A stretch of 64,000 bases of DNA from Burkholderia singularis (GCF_900176645.1 NZ_FXAN01000072.1:62001-126000), one strand, 5' to 3'; counted from the first letter of the stretch, positions 1 through 9,399 are shown. A program made the numbers and translations. Notes: generated by a model from the sequence alone, not told the origin.

Positions 1-237
1 TTGCGCCAGGGCATTGCAGAAGCGCTCGGCCGCAAGCCAGCCCGCTTCGCGCAACACGGCGGCCGCCGCGGCAAGCGAGGCGGCCGGATCGGCACGCCGC
101 GCGAACGACTGCTGCGCGGCTTGCAATGCCGCATCGGCAGCCGGCACCGCACCGCCTCGCGGATTGGGCAACGCGTCCGGGATCGGGAGTGATGCGAATT
201 CGCGGAAAGTGGGCACGAGCGTCAGCACCAGAAACAT
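1..237 (-). CDS. Hypothetical protein, C-terminus beyond the window
   Basis: The frame stays open for 79 codons from an ATG at 235-237 to the left edge, with mostly G/C in third codon positions. An in-frame stop at 301-303 lies upstream, and no other usable start codon falls between it and the ATG. The product begins with a short hydrophobic stretch (MFLVLTLVP) and continues with an Ala-rich, probably helical segment. It lies 94 bases downstream of rubredoxin on the same strand and may be co-transcribed with it. I do not recognise the family. With no C-terminus visible, the call rests on coding character only. Confidence 0.45.
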   Translation of the reverse strand, partial: MFLVLTLVPTFREFASLPIPDALPNPRGGAVPAADAALQAAQQSFARRADPAASLAAAAAVLREAGWLAAERFCNALAQ

Positions 238-331
238 AGCCGCGCCGCAAGCAGCGCAGGAAGACCGCCGATGCCGTTGCGCCTTACCGCCCGCCCTCGC
301 TCACGCGGGACCGGGCGGCCGGAGATGGCGG

Positions 332-502
332 TCAGATCTGAACCATCTCGAAATCTTCCTTACGCGCGCCGCACTCGGGGCATGTCCAATTGATGGGAAC
401 ATCTTCCCAACGTGTGCCCGGAGCGATTCCCTCTTCCGGCAACCCAGCTTCTTCGTCGTAGATCCAACCGCAGATCAGGCACATCCAGCTTTTATGTTCC
501 AT
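332..502 (-). CDS. rubA: Rubredoxin
   Basis: A 56-residue protein with the two rubredoxin knuckles: CLICGWIYDEEAG at about residues 8-20 and CPECGARKEDFE at about 41-52. The four cysteines (CxxC plus CxxC) coordinate a single iron. Rubredoxins are small cytoplasmic one-electron carriers, classically for alkane hydroxylases or for oxygen and peroxide detoxification. The length and the WTCPECG block are typical of the family. The gene is divergent from the ThiD-like kinase, with about 215 bases between the starts. No partner reductase or hydroxylase is next to it, so its redox partner cannot be named from context. Confidence 0.93.
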   Translation of the reverse strand: MEHKSWMCLICGWIYDEEAGLPEEGIAPGTRWEDVPINWTCPECGARKEDFEMVQI

Positions 503-717
503 CTTAAGCCGCGTAAAGAAAAGTCGTCGATTTCAAAAGAGCCATGATGGTACCGTGTCGGCGCCGGGCTGCCTAGCAATCCGCCTTCTAGCGCGCCAGC
601 GTGCCGGATCACGTTAAAAAAAAGCTCGATTCGGCAAATTCCGCCTCATAATGGCTGCGCGCACGCACATCTCAGGCGCATCTGGCCCGCTTCACCGTTT
701 TTTCTTTCCCCATTTCC

Positions 718-1566
718 ATGTCCAGCAACACCCCTCCGATTGTCCTCACTTTCGGCCTGTCCGACCCGACGGGCGGCTCCGGCTTGCAAGCCGACCTGAT
801 GACCCTGGCAAGCATGGGCTGTCACGGTGTGTCCGTCTTGACGGGCTATACCGTGCGCGATTCCGCCGCATGCGACGAAGTCACCGGGCTCGATCCCGAC
901 ACCGTCGCCGCGCAAGCGCGCATGCTGCTCGAAGACATGCCCGTCGCCGCCTTCAAGATCGGCGCCGCGACGCGCGCCGAGGTCGTGAGCGCGATCGCCG
1001 AGGTGGCCGCCGACTACGACGGCGTACCACTCGTCCTCGCGCCGGATTTCACGCTCGACGACGAGCACGTGCTCGCCGCCGACGAGTTGCGCGAATCGAT
1101 CGCCGACCTGCTCGCGCCCCAGACGACGTTGCTCGTTGCCGATCACGCGACGCTTCTCGCGCTCGCGCAGCCCGACGGCGACGCCGAAGCGCCCAATCTG
1201 GACACCGCGCTGGCTCATTTGCTGAGTCAAGGCTGCGAGTACATTCTGGCGACGGAAACAGGCTCGCACCGGCTCGTCAACTCGCTGTACAGCGAGGAAG
1301 GCCAGATCCGGCAGGATTTGTGGGAACGCACGCCGCACCGGCTGATGGGCATCACCGACACGCTCGGCGCGGCGATCGCCGCACTGCTCGCGAACGGCCA
1401 GGAGCCGCCGGAAGCGGTGCGCGAAGCACAGGAATATCTGTACCAGGCGGCGCGCGGCGCATTCCGGCCCGGCATGGGCGCCTATCTGCCGGATCGGTTC
1501 TTCTGGGCGCGCAGCAACGACGACGAAACGCCGATGGCGTCGGCGATCGGCAAGCGCGCGCGCTGA
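718..1566 (+). CDS. thiD: ThiD-like hydroxymethylpyrimidine/phosphomethylpyrimidine kinase with an altered catalytic motif
   Basis: A 282-residue ribokinase-fold protein. The N-terminal substrate-site block LSDPTGGSGLQADLMTL (about residues 19-35) matches the DPSGGAGIQADL signature of ThiD, which phosphorylates HMP and HMP-P in thiamin biosynthesis. At the C-terminal anion hole ThiD normally reads GTGC. Here the aligned segment is GITDTLGAAIAAL (about residues 210-222), so an Asp sits where ThiD has its Cys. The usual KGGH segment is also replaced (ATETGSH). The fold assignment is firm. The substrate could be HMP-P, pyridoxal or another small alcohol. No thiamin genes adjoin it. Confidence 0.8.
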   Translation: MSSNTPPIVLTFGLSDPTGGSGLQADLMTLASMGCHGVSVLTGYTVRDSAACDEVTGLDPDTVAAQARMLLEDMPVAAFKIGAATRAEVVSAIAEVAADYDGVPLVLAPDFTLDDEHVLAADELRESIADLLAPQTTLLVADHATLLALAQPDGDAEAPNLDTALAHLLSQGCEYILATETGSHRLVNSLYSEEGQIRQDLWERTPHRLMGITDTLGAAIAALLANGQEPPEAVREAQEYLYQAARGAFRPGMGAYLPDRFFWARSNDDETPMASAIGKRAR

Positions 1567-1715
1567 TGCCGCCCCGCCGCCCTCGCGCCCGATAACCGCG
1601 TCGCGCGGGCTTGCCGAAGAGACGAAGGCGCGCGCCGCGCCGGCCACGTTCTATCGTTAGGCGTCCGGCCTGCAGCTTCCCGCTTTCTGCTTCAGGCCGG
1701 CGGCAGTCAGCCGCT

Positions 1716-1757
1716 CCAAACGAAAACACCCGCGTCGCCGCGGGTGTTTTCGTTTGG
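1716..1757. terminator. Bidirectional terminator hairpin between thiD-like gene and groEL
   Basis: The two 19-base arms (1716-1734 and 1739-1757) are perfectly complementary around a TCGC loop. The outer part of each arm is A/T-rich, so the hairpin supplies a U-rich tract in both directions. It lies between two convergent genes, as expected for a shared intrinsic terminator. Confidence 0.85.
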
Positions 1758-1759
1758 GA

Positions 1760-1781
1760 GAACGCGCGTCGCCGCGCGTTC
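1760..1781. terminator. Second, shorter hairpin with the same TCGC loop
   Basis: Arms GAACGCGCG (1760-1768) and CGCGCGTTC (1773-1781) are exact complements around TCGC. It begins two bases from the larger terminator and lies on the groEL side. It would form first in the groEL transcript. It lacks its own clear U-tract on the minus strand, so it may act only together with the larger hairpin. Confidence 0.5.
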
Positions 1782-1806
1782 TTCAATGCAACCGACGTGA
1801 TGCCGA

Positions 1807-3450
<1,644 letters not shown>

Positions 3451-3494
3451 CTAACTCCTTGGATTCTTGAGAATATGTACCGTTAAGTGAACGC

Positions 3495-3788
3495 TTACTT
3501 GGCGTTGACCACAGCCATGATGTCTTCTTCGCGCATCACGAGCAGTTCCTGGCCGTCGACCTTGACGGTCTGGCCAGCGTACTTGCCGAACAGCACACGA
3601 TCGCCGACCTTCACGTCGAGCGCGATCGCCGCGCCTTTGTCATCGCGCTTGCCCGGACCGATGGCGAGCACTTCACCTTGATCCGGCTTTTCAGCTGCCG
3701 CATCGGGAATCACGATGCCCGAGGCGGTCTTGGTTTCCTGATCCAGGCGCTTGACGATCACGCGATCGTGCAACGGACGAAGGTTCAT
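3495..3788 (-). CDS. groES: Co-chaperonin GroES (10 kDa)
   Basis: A 97-residue heptameric lid of the GroEL chamber. It begins [14 protein letters not shown] and contains the mobile loop [12 protein letters not shown] (about residues 19-30) that docks on GroEL. I chose the ATG at 3786-3788 over an in-frame GTG two codons upstream because AGGAG sits five bases before this ATG and would overlap the GTG. It is the first gene of the groES-groEL operon, with CIRCE about 75-100 bases upstream of the start. Confidence 0.97.
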   Translation of the reverse strand: MNLRPLHDRVIVKRLDQETKTASGIVIPDAAAEKPDQGEVLAIGPGKRDDKGAAIALDVKVGDRVLFGKYAGQTVKVDGQELLVMREEDIMAVVNAK

Positions 3789-3861
3789 ATTCACTCCTCT
3801 CTTGAATGAGACTGAAGAACGCTGGGAAACTGCCGGCCAGTGTACCGTCCGGCAGGAATTG

Positions 3862-3888
3862 TTAGCACTCTCGTGCAGCGAGTGCTAA
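3862..3888. promoter_or_regulatory. CIRCE element (HrcA operator)
   Basis: The sequence is TTAGCACTC, nine bases, then GAGTGCTAA: a perfect match to the CIRCE consensus with the canonical spacer. CIRCE is bound by the heat-sensitive repressor HrcA. It starts at the edge of the -10 box of the groES promoter, so bound HrcA would block transcription initiation. Confidence 0.97.
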
Positions 3889-3916
3889 TTATATGGACGG
3901 GTTTTGACAAATTCAA
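3888..3916 (-). promoter_or_regulatory. groES-groEL promoter, with sigma-32-like overlap
   Basis: On the minus strand TTGAAT (3911-3916) and TATAAT (3888-3893) are separated by 17 bases, an excellent sigma-70 promoter. The same stretch also reads CTTGAA followed at about 14 bases by CCATAT, which resembles a sigma-32 heat-shock promoter. Dual control by HrcA and RpoH is known for groE in beta-proteobacteria; here it is an inference from the motif. Confidence 0.8.
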
Positions 3917-4351
3917 GAAGCGGGAATTGCGGAAATTTCGGAGGGGTTACGGCGCACGGAAACCAACGGCTCGCGCTTCACCATTGAAGAAAATTTTTTT
4001 AAGAACAAGGATCTGCGAAACAACCCGCCCGCGCTGCAACCGCAGAGGGAGCTTCTGCCGCCCCGGCGTCGCCCCACATCTCGGCGCTCACGCGGATCGA
4101 TCCGCTATGCGAAGCCGGTGCGCTGCGTGCGGACGCCGCACAGCATCTTAGGGATGGATCGGATTATCGCGAGCAGCCGCGCACGATCTTCCGCTCTCTA
4201 ATCCGCAAACGAATGCAGCCCATATCGGCGCGGGCAAACAAACGGCATCGGCCCGCGGCCGTGCCGTGTCGCTCCGTTGACTCGGGTTAGCTTCCGCATT
4301 GCAAAGGCGCGTGCGCGTCGCGCGACACCCTCGCCCGCCGGCCAGCAAACT
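3917..4351. other. Intergenic region between groES promoter and exported-protein gene
   Basis: About 430 bases contain no frame I can support as coding. There is a short T-run near 3993-3999 but no hairpin before it. No recognisable RNA gene or terminator was found. Confidence 0.5.
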
Positions 4352-5341
4352 TTATCTCGACAGAACGCCTGCCCGCGTCGGGGCAGGCGCGGCGTCGGAG
4401 GCACGCAGATTCGCCGCCCCCACACCCGAGCCCGCGATCGGCTTCGGTATCGTGCTCCCCAGGCCCGGCAATGCGCGCAGCACCGTTTCGGCCGACGAAC
4501 CGACCGAATCGATGGCGCTGCCGATCGCAGCGGCTCCCGTCGAGAACGCCGAACGCGCGATATTCACAGTGCTGCTGCCGAGCGCGGCACTGCCCAATGA
4601 GGTTGCACTGTCCGCAGCTGTACGCAAGCTGGCGTAGCCCGGTTGCGTGTCCGGCAGGACGCCCGTCCCGCCCGCGCCCGTCAACGCGCGGGCGACCGCG
4701 CCGAGCGCCGCCGCGGCGGAGTGGCGCAGCTCGCCGGCCGCCAGCGTATCGATCGCGCCGCTCACGACATTGGCAATCGGGACGATCGGATTGCCGCCCC
4801 CCGAGCCAACGCGGCCGAACGCCTCCGCAACGTTATTGAGCGCGCTCGTCAAAACGCCCGCCGGGTTGATGGCCGGCAGCACGTTCATGACATCGCCGAG
4901 CGCATTCGCCACCGGGCTGGCATTCGCCGCGGCAGCCAGCACGTCCACCGACGAACCCGCCGTCGCTTGCGCCGCGGCCGCACTGCTCGCGAGGATCGCG
5001 CTCGACGGGTCGCCCGCGGTATTCGAAAGCAAGCCGCCGGCATGGCTCACGGCGTCGCCCGGCGCGCCCGCCGAAGGGCCGCCGCCCTGCAACGCGACCG
5101 CCGGCTCGCGCACGTACCCTGGCATATCCGTCGAGCCGCGAACGCCAGCGCGTGCCGCAACATCCGGCACGCCGTCGGTCGATACGGCCCATGTGCCGCC
5201 CAAGCTGGCGCTACCAGGTTCACCGGCCGAAACCCGGACAGTGCCGAAGCCCGCCCGTTGCGCTACGGCAGGCGTCGGCATCGCGCTGAATGCCGCTGTG
5301 GCCGACAGCGCGATGGCCGTCGACCTGAAGCGATGTTTCAT
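4352..5341 (-). CDS. Exported Ala/Gly/Ser-rich low-complexity protein
   Basis: A 329-residue product. I set the start at the ATG giving MKHRFRSTAIALSATAAFSA because this yields a typical Sec signal peptide ending near AVAQ (about residues 25-28). The mature part is dominated by Ala, Gly, Ser and Val, with repeated small-residue segments such as AALGSSTVNIARSAFSTG, no cysteine and few charges. I recognise no catalytic motif. The pattern suggests a secreted or surface-associated structural protein. It is a single-gene unit with an unusually long, AT-rich upstream region that may carry its control. Confidence 0.7.
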   Translation of the reverse strand: MKHRFRSTAIALSATAAFSAMPTPAVAQRAGFGTVRVSAGEPGSASLGGTWAVSTDGVPDVAARAGVRGSTDMPGYVREPAVALQGGGPSAGAPGDAVSHAGGLLSNTAGDPSSAILASSAAAAQATAGSSVDVLAAAANASPVANALGDVMNVLPAINPAGVLTSALNNVAEAFGRVGSGGGNPIVPIANVVSGAIDTLAAGELRHSAAAALGAVARALTGAGGTGVLPDTQPGYASLRTAADSATSLGSAALGSSTVNIARSAFSTGAAAIGSAIDSVGSSAETVLRALPGLGSTIPKPIAGSGVGAANLRASDAAPAPTRAGVLSR

Positions 5342-5978
5342 TGATGTGATCTCGTGTGAAGGGATGCTGCCGCCGTCGCGACTAGAACCGCAGCGCACAA
5401 AGCATGCCAACCGATTTGGGCCGCCGCCCACACACCATTTCACCCAACGAAACCGAACAACAGAGTATTTAGTGTTTCAACTCCACGCAGGCGCAATCGC
5501 GCTTACGCCGCCCACCGGCATTGTTACGTTTTGCGTAACGTAACAAATGAATTTTCCGTTACATGATCGCTGATGAAATGCACATCACAGCCCTATACGC
5601 CGCTCGCCAGAAATTCATCAACAAATAAAATAAACATAACGAAACTTCATAAAAAACCCCTATCCGACTCAGCTCACCACCAATACGGCATCGCACGCTG
5701 ACACCGTTCACGCGCACCTCTGCCGGCCGGACGCGCAAATTCACTCTCTTTCATCCGTCGTTAATCGTTTTTCATTCGGCCAGCTACCAACCATTTGCAT
5801 AAATGGCGATCTCCTCATCGCGCATTCAATGTCGATATTTCTTATCTGAGCAATCAAATCCAATTTCGGAGGATTTCAAAAATTCCCAAAAATCTAAATC
5901 GATTGCGATCGCGCCGCCCGCCTATCCGGCAATCCGAAAGACCGTCGGCCGACGACGAAAGCAATGCGCTATGCCGCG
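5342..5978. other. AT-rich intergenic region with clustered CGTAAC/GTTACG repeats
   Basis: This stretch of about 640 bases is clearly lower in GC than its surroundings, especially 5540-5960. GTTACG at 5523-5528 and CGTAAC at 5534-5539 and 5539-5544 form an interlocking inverted and direct repeat, with a further CGTTAC at 5557-5562. TTGTTACG (5521-5528) and CGTAACAA (5539-5546) are exact complements. They lie about 180 bases upstream of the exported-protein start and look like an operator cluster. I see no gene here. Confidence 0.5.
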
Positions 5979-6389
5979 CTATGCCGCATTCTCCATGCCG
6001 GACGCCCGCTTTTGCTTCAACGGAATGTCTTCGCACGCCGGCCGGTCGTTCACGGCGCCCGTCTGACGCTCCCGATACGATTCGCCCCACTCGCGCAGGC
6101 TGATCAATACCGGCGCGAGCGTCTGGCCAAGCGGCGTCAGCTCGTATTCAACCTTCGGCGGCACCTGCGGATAGACATGGCGCGCGACGATGCCATCCGC
6201 CTCCAGCTCGCGCAACTGCAAAGTCAGCATCCGCTGCGTCGTATTGGGCATGAGCCGCGTCAACTCCATGAAGCGCCGCTTGCCACGCAGCAAATGAAAC
6301 AGAATGACGGGCTTCCACAATCCGCCGATCACGGAAAGCGTCACTTCGACATCGCATCCGCTCTTGCTGTCCAGTCGCTTGGGTCGCAT
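5979..6389 (-). CDS. HxlR-family winged-helix transcriptional regulator
   Basis: A 136-residue protein with the HxlR core: CDVEVTLSVIGGLWKPVIL near the N-terminus, then LTRLMPNTTQRMLTLQLREL (recognition region) and the wing YPQVPPKVEYELTPLGQTL. A conserved Cys lies before the helix, as in redox- or electrophile-sensing HxlR proteins such as YodB. I prefer the second ATG (6387-6389) because AGGT precedes it at normal spacing; an ATG two codons upstream is possible. It is divergent from an MDR oxidoreductase, its probable target. Confidence 0.88.
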   Translation of the reverse strand: MRPKRLDSKSGCDVEVTLSVIGGLWKPVILFHLLRGKRRFMELTRLMPNTTQRMLTLQLRELEADGIVARHVYPQVPPKVEYELTPLGQTLAPVLISLREWGESYRERQTGAVNDRPACEDIPLKQKRASGMENAA

Positions 6390-6411
6390 GTTCATACCTA
6401 CATAATTGACA

Positions 6412-6430
6412 GTACCAGCTTTAATTGTAC
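6412..6430. promoter_or_regulatory. Candidate HxlR operator
   Basis: GTACCA (6412-6417) and TTGTAC (6425-6430) form an inverted repeat with one mismatch over a seven-base spacer. It sits between the divergent HxlR and oxidoreductase starts. A TTGACA lies just upstream at about 6407-6412. The assignment is an inference from position and symmetry. Confidence 0.35.
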
Positions 6431-6523
6431 GTTCTTGCGCACATCGAAGTACGTCGAGACAATTCGATCAACGTCGATCTCGCAGCGCACCACCGTGCGC
6501 TCGCCATTCACAGGAGTCGGAAC

Positions 6524-7531
6524 ATGAAAGCCATCATGCTGCGCCAGCCCGCTGGCCTCGAACAGCTCGCCCGCGTCACGCTCGCCGATCCGGGCGCGCC
6601 GGGCGCCGGCGAAATTCGCGTGCGCATCCACGCAAGCTCGCTCAATTATCACGATCTCGGCGTCGTCACCGGCAGAATGAACACGGCCGACAAGCGCATT
6701 CCGATGTCGGATGGCGCGGGCGTCGTCGAAGCGATCGGCGAAGGCGTCACGGAGTTCGCGCCCGGCGATGCGGTGGTATCGACGTTCTTCCCGCAATGGC
6801 TCGACGGCGCTCCGACGACCGCGGATTTCGCGACGGTGCCTGGCGACGGCGTCGACGGCTATGCGCGCGAAACCGTCGTGCGGCCCGCGCACTGGTTCAC
6901 GCGCGCGCCAAGCGGCTATACGCACGAGCAAGCCGCGACGCTGACGACAGCCGGCCTGACCGCATGGCGCGCGCTCGTGGTCGACGGCCGCCTGAAGGCC
7001 GGCGACACCGTGCTCGTACTCGGCACGGGCGGCGTATCGATCTTCGCGCTGCAATTCGCAAAGCAAATGGGCGCGCGCGTGATCGTCACGTCGTCGTCGG
7101 ACGAGAAGCTCGAGCACGCGCGGACGCTCGGCGCCGATCACGTCGTCAACTACCGGCGCGACGCAAACTGGGCCGCGAAGGTGCTTGAACAAACGAACGG
7201 CGTCGGCGCCGATTACGTGATCGAAGTGGGAGGGCCCGACACGCTGCCGCAATCGATCGCCGCGTGCCGGATCGGCGGCCACATCGCGTTGATCGGCGTG
7301 CTCACGGGCATCGCAGGCCCCGTGCCGACCGTCACGCTGATGACGCGGCAGCAAAAGCTGCAAGGTCTCATTGTCGGCAGCCGCCGGCATCAGATCGACA
7401 TGGTGCGCGCGATCGACGCAACGGGCATCAAGCCGGTGATCGACAGCACGTTCGCACTCGACGACATTGCCGAAGCATTCCGTCATCAGGCCGCGGGCAA
7501 GCACTTCGGCAAGATCTGTCTGTCGATCTAG
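6524..7531 (+). CDS. Zinc-independent MDR-family NAD(P)H oxidoreductase (quinone oxidoreductase type)
   Basis: A 335-residue medium-chain dehydrogenase/reductase. The start ATG is preceded by ACAGGAG at good spacing. The N-terminal GroES-like domain has SSLNYHDLGVVTGRM where zinc alcohol dehydrogenases carry their catalytic Cys, and the four structural-zinc cysteines are absent, so it is probably metal-free. The Rossmann motif VLGTGGVSIFALQFAK lies at about residues 166-181. Close relatives are annotated as quinone oxidoreductases or NAD(P)-dependent alcohol dehydrogenases. Divergence from an HxlR regulator suggests induction by electrophiles such as quinones or aldehydes. Confidence 0.87.
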   Translation: MKAIMLRQPAGLEQLARVTLADPGAPGAGEIRVRIHASSLNYHDLGVVTGRMNTADKRIPMSDGAGVVEAIGEGVTEFAPGDAVVSTFFPQWLDGAPTTADFATVPGDGVDGYARETVVRPAHWFTRAPSGYTHEQAATLTTAGLTAWRALVVDGRLKAGDTVLVLGTGGVSIFALQFAKQMGARVIVTSSSDEKLEHARTLGADHVVNYRRDANWAAKVLEQTNGVGADYVIEVGGPDTLPQSIAACRIGGHIALIGVLTGIAGPVPTVTLMTRQQKLQGLIVGSRRHQIDMVRAIDATGIKPVIDSTFALDDIAEAFRHQAAGKHFGKICLSI

Positions 7532-7570
7532 CGCGAAGCGCGAAGCGCGCGGCAGCGCGGCAGCGCGGCG
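7531..7570. repeat. Short GC-rich tandem repeats
   Basis: Two copies of GCGCGAA (7531-7537 and 7538-7544) are followed by two copies of GGCAGCGC (7551-7558 and 7559-7566), starting directly after the stop codon of the oxidoreductase. Such short GC-rich repeats are prone to slippage. No function is evident. Confidence 0.5.
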
Positions 7571-7888
7571 AGCCCGGCGGCGCCGCGCGCTTGGCCCGCG
7601 CGATCGGATTGCATCACGGCGAAGCTCGTCGGTGCGCTCGGCGCCGAACAAGCGGGGGAGTTGCCGTGACCGGCCACGCTGCCTGCGGGTGCGCAGAGGT
7701 GCCTGTCGGCGCCAGTCTCGGTGCCTGCGGGCAGCGTGCGCCGCACGCCGTGCCAGCCGCGCGGCGCGCTGCCGCGAAACCGCGTCGCCATCGCGACCTT
7801 CATGGCCGGCGCCACGATCATCACATCATCACGTCCGCGCGCAAATGGTAAGCCGGGTGCGCCTACATGCTGGGCGGCGCGCGCGACG
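7571..7888. other. Intergenic region between convergent oxidoreductase and HxlR genes
   Basis: No frame here has a plausible start, ribosome-binding site and recognisable product. The sequence is GC-rich with repeated GTGCCTG- and GCGCG-type words. No U-tract terminator was found. Confidence 0.45.
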
Positions 7889-8326
7889 CTACACCGCCGT
7901 CACATTCCGCTGTTCGTCGTAGGCGGCGCGCGCACCGAGCACCGCGCCGATATTCGACTCCGCCCATGCGATGAGCGGCCAGACCGAGGCCACGAGCGTC
8001 TGACCGAGCGGCGTGAGCGCATATTCGACCGAAACCGGCATCGTCGGATAGGCCGTGCGGGCAACGAGGCCGTCCCGCTCGAGCCGCTTGAGCGTTTGCG
8101 ACAAGACCTTCTGCGACAAGCCTTCGATATGCCGCAGCAACGTATTGAAGCGCAGCGGCCGATGCGCAAGCAACGCAAGAATCAGGACAGTCCATTTGTC
8201 CGCGATGCGGTCGAGCACATGCCGGGTCGGGCATTGCGCCGCGTAAACGTTGCCGTCGCGCGGCACGTCGAGCAGCGACGGTTTCTCGCTGGTAACCTGC
8301 TGACGCTCAAGTACGCTCTTTTCCAT
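7889..8326 (-). CDS. HxlR-family winged-helix transcriptional regulator (second copy)
   Basis: A 145-residue HxlR protein, only moderately similar to the one at 5979-6389. The core reads CPTRHVLDRIADKWTVLILA, then EGLSQKVLSQTLKRLERDGL and the wing YPTMPVSVEYALTPLGQTL. The Cys at the domain start is the residue used for redox sensing in several family members. Three in-frame starts lie within nine bases; I chose the last ATG because GGGGTG precedes it at best spacing. The gene is divergent from an exported metallo-beta-lactamase-fold protein. Confidence 0.87.
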   Translation of the reverse strand: MEKSVLERQQVTSEKPSLLDVPRDGNVYAAQCPTRHVLDRIADKWTVLILALLAHRPLRFNTLLRHIEGLSQKVLSQTLKRLERDGLVARTAYPTMPVSVEYALTPLGQTLVASVWPLIAWAESNIGAVLGARAAYDEQRNVTAV

Positions 8327-8343
8327 CATCGCCACCCCGTCTA

Positions 8344-8362
8344 TAGTTTCCGCTGGTAACTA
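8344..8362. promoter_or_regulatory. Candidate HxlR operator
   Basis: TAGTTTCC (8344-8351) and GGTAACTA (8355-8362) are an inverted repeat with one mismatch over a three-base spacer. The symmetry and TAGT/ACTA ends resemble known HxlR/YodB operators. It lies 18 bases upstream of the HxlR start and 96 bases upstream of the divergent metallo-beta-lactamase-fold gene. Confidence 0.5.
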
Positions 8363-8457
8363 CCTATATCGCAGATACTATCATCGGCGTCCCCGCCTAG
8401 CGCGCAATGCGCAACGCGGCCGGCGCGCACCCATGCTTTTTTACCGTGGAGTCCTTT

Positions 8458-9399
8458 ATGTCCTTGCGCATCATCGCAGCACTCGCCGTCACGGCGGCAT
8501 CCGTTTTCGGCCCGAGCCTCGTCCATGCGCAAAGTGACCGGTCGACGCTACGGATCGATGTCTACAACCCCGGAGAAAAAAGCGTCTTTCCTGTTTCGTC
8601 CGAGATCATCACCGGCCGCACGGGCGCGATCCTGATCGACGCGCAATTCCAGCGCAACGACGCGCAGGCGCTGGTCGACAAGATCAAAGCAACCGGCAAG
8701 CCGCTCAAGCTCGTCTACGTGAGCCATAGCGATCCGGACTACTACTTCGGCCTCGATACGATCAAGGCCGCGTTCCCGGACGCAAAAATCGTCGCGACAC
8801 CGCAAACGGTCGCCGCGATCAATGCCAACAAGGACGACAAGCTCGCCTACTGGGGGCCGATCCTGAAGGACAACGCCCCGCATGCGCTCGTTGTCCCGCA
8901 GCCGCTCGACGGTGACACGCTGACGCTCGACGGCCATAAGCTGCGCGTCGTCGGCCTCGACGGCCCGACTCCCGAGCGCACGTTCTTATCGATTCCGTCC
9001 GAGCGCGCCGTGGTGGGCGGCATTCCCGTCGCGGCGAACATCCACGTGTGGATTGCCGACACGCAAACGCCCGAGTCGCGCCGCCACTGGATCGAGACGC
9101 TCGACCGGATTGCCGCGTTGCATCCGGCGCGCGTCGTGCCGGGCCACTACCTCGCGAATCCGGACGGCAGCAAGCCTTACTCGCTCGCGGCCGTAAAGTT
9201 CACGCGCGACTATCTGATCGCGTTCGAGGCGCAAGCGGCCAAGGCCAAGAATGCCGCGGAACTGATCGCGGCGATGAAGGCGCGCTATCCGAATCTCGGC
9301 GACGTGTCGTCGCTCGAGATCAGCGCGAAAGTCATTAAAGGCGAGATGCAATGGCCGGTCGTGCGCGCATCGGGCGCGGCTGCGGCGGCAAGCCAATAA
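8458..9399 (+). CDS. Exported metallo-beta-lactamase-fold protein with altered metal motif
   Basis: A 313-residue protein. The start follows GTGGAG and gives a signal peptide (MSLRIIAALAVTAASVFG, cleavage near VHAQ), so it is periplasmic. The fold is shown by TGRTGAILIDAQF, the loop VSHSDPDYYFGLDTI (residues 88-102) and VVPGHYLANPDG near the end. The usual HxHxDH metal motif is here H90-S-D92-P-D94-Y95: the second His has become Asp and the last His Tyr. Hydrolase activity and metal number are therefore uncertain. It is divergent from an HxlR regulator that probably controls it. Confidence 0.82.
   Translation: MSLRIIAALAVTAASVFGPSLVHAQSDRSTLRIDVYNPGEKSVFPVSSEIITGRTGAILIDAQFQRNDAQALVDKIKATGKPLKLVYVSHSDPDYYFGLDTIKAAFPDAKIVATPQTVAAINANKDDKLAYWGPILKDNAPHALVVPQPLDGDTLTLDGHKLRVVGLDGPTPERTFLSIPSERAVVGGIPVAANIHVWIADTQTPESRRHWIETLDRIAALHPARVVPGHYLANPDGSKPYSLAAVKFTRDYLIAFEAQAAKAKNAAELIAAMKARYPNLGDVSSLEISAKVIKGEMQWPVVRASGAAAAASQ

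Noticed and set aside
7571..7888. Decayed gene between oxidoreductase and HxlR genes
   Set aside because: The frames are open but the translations show no recognisable family, ribosome-binding site or codon pattern, only GC-rich repeats.
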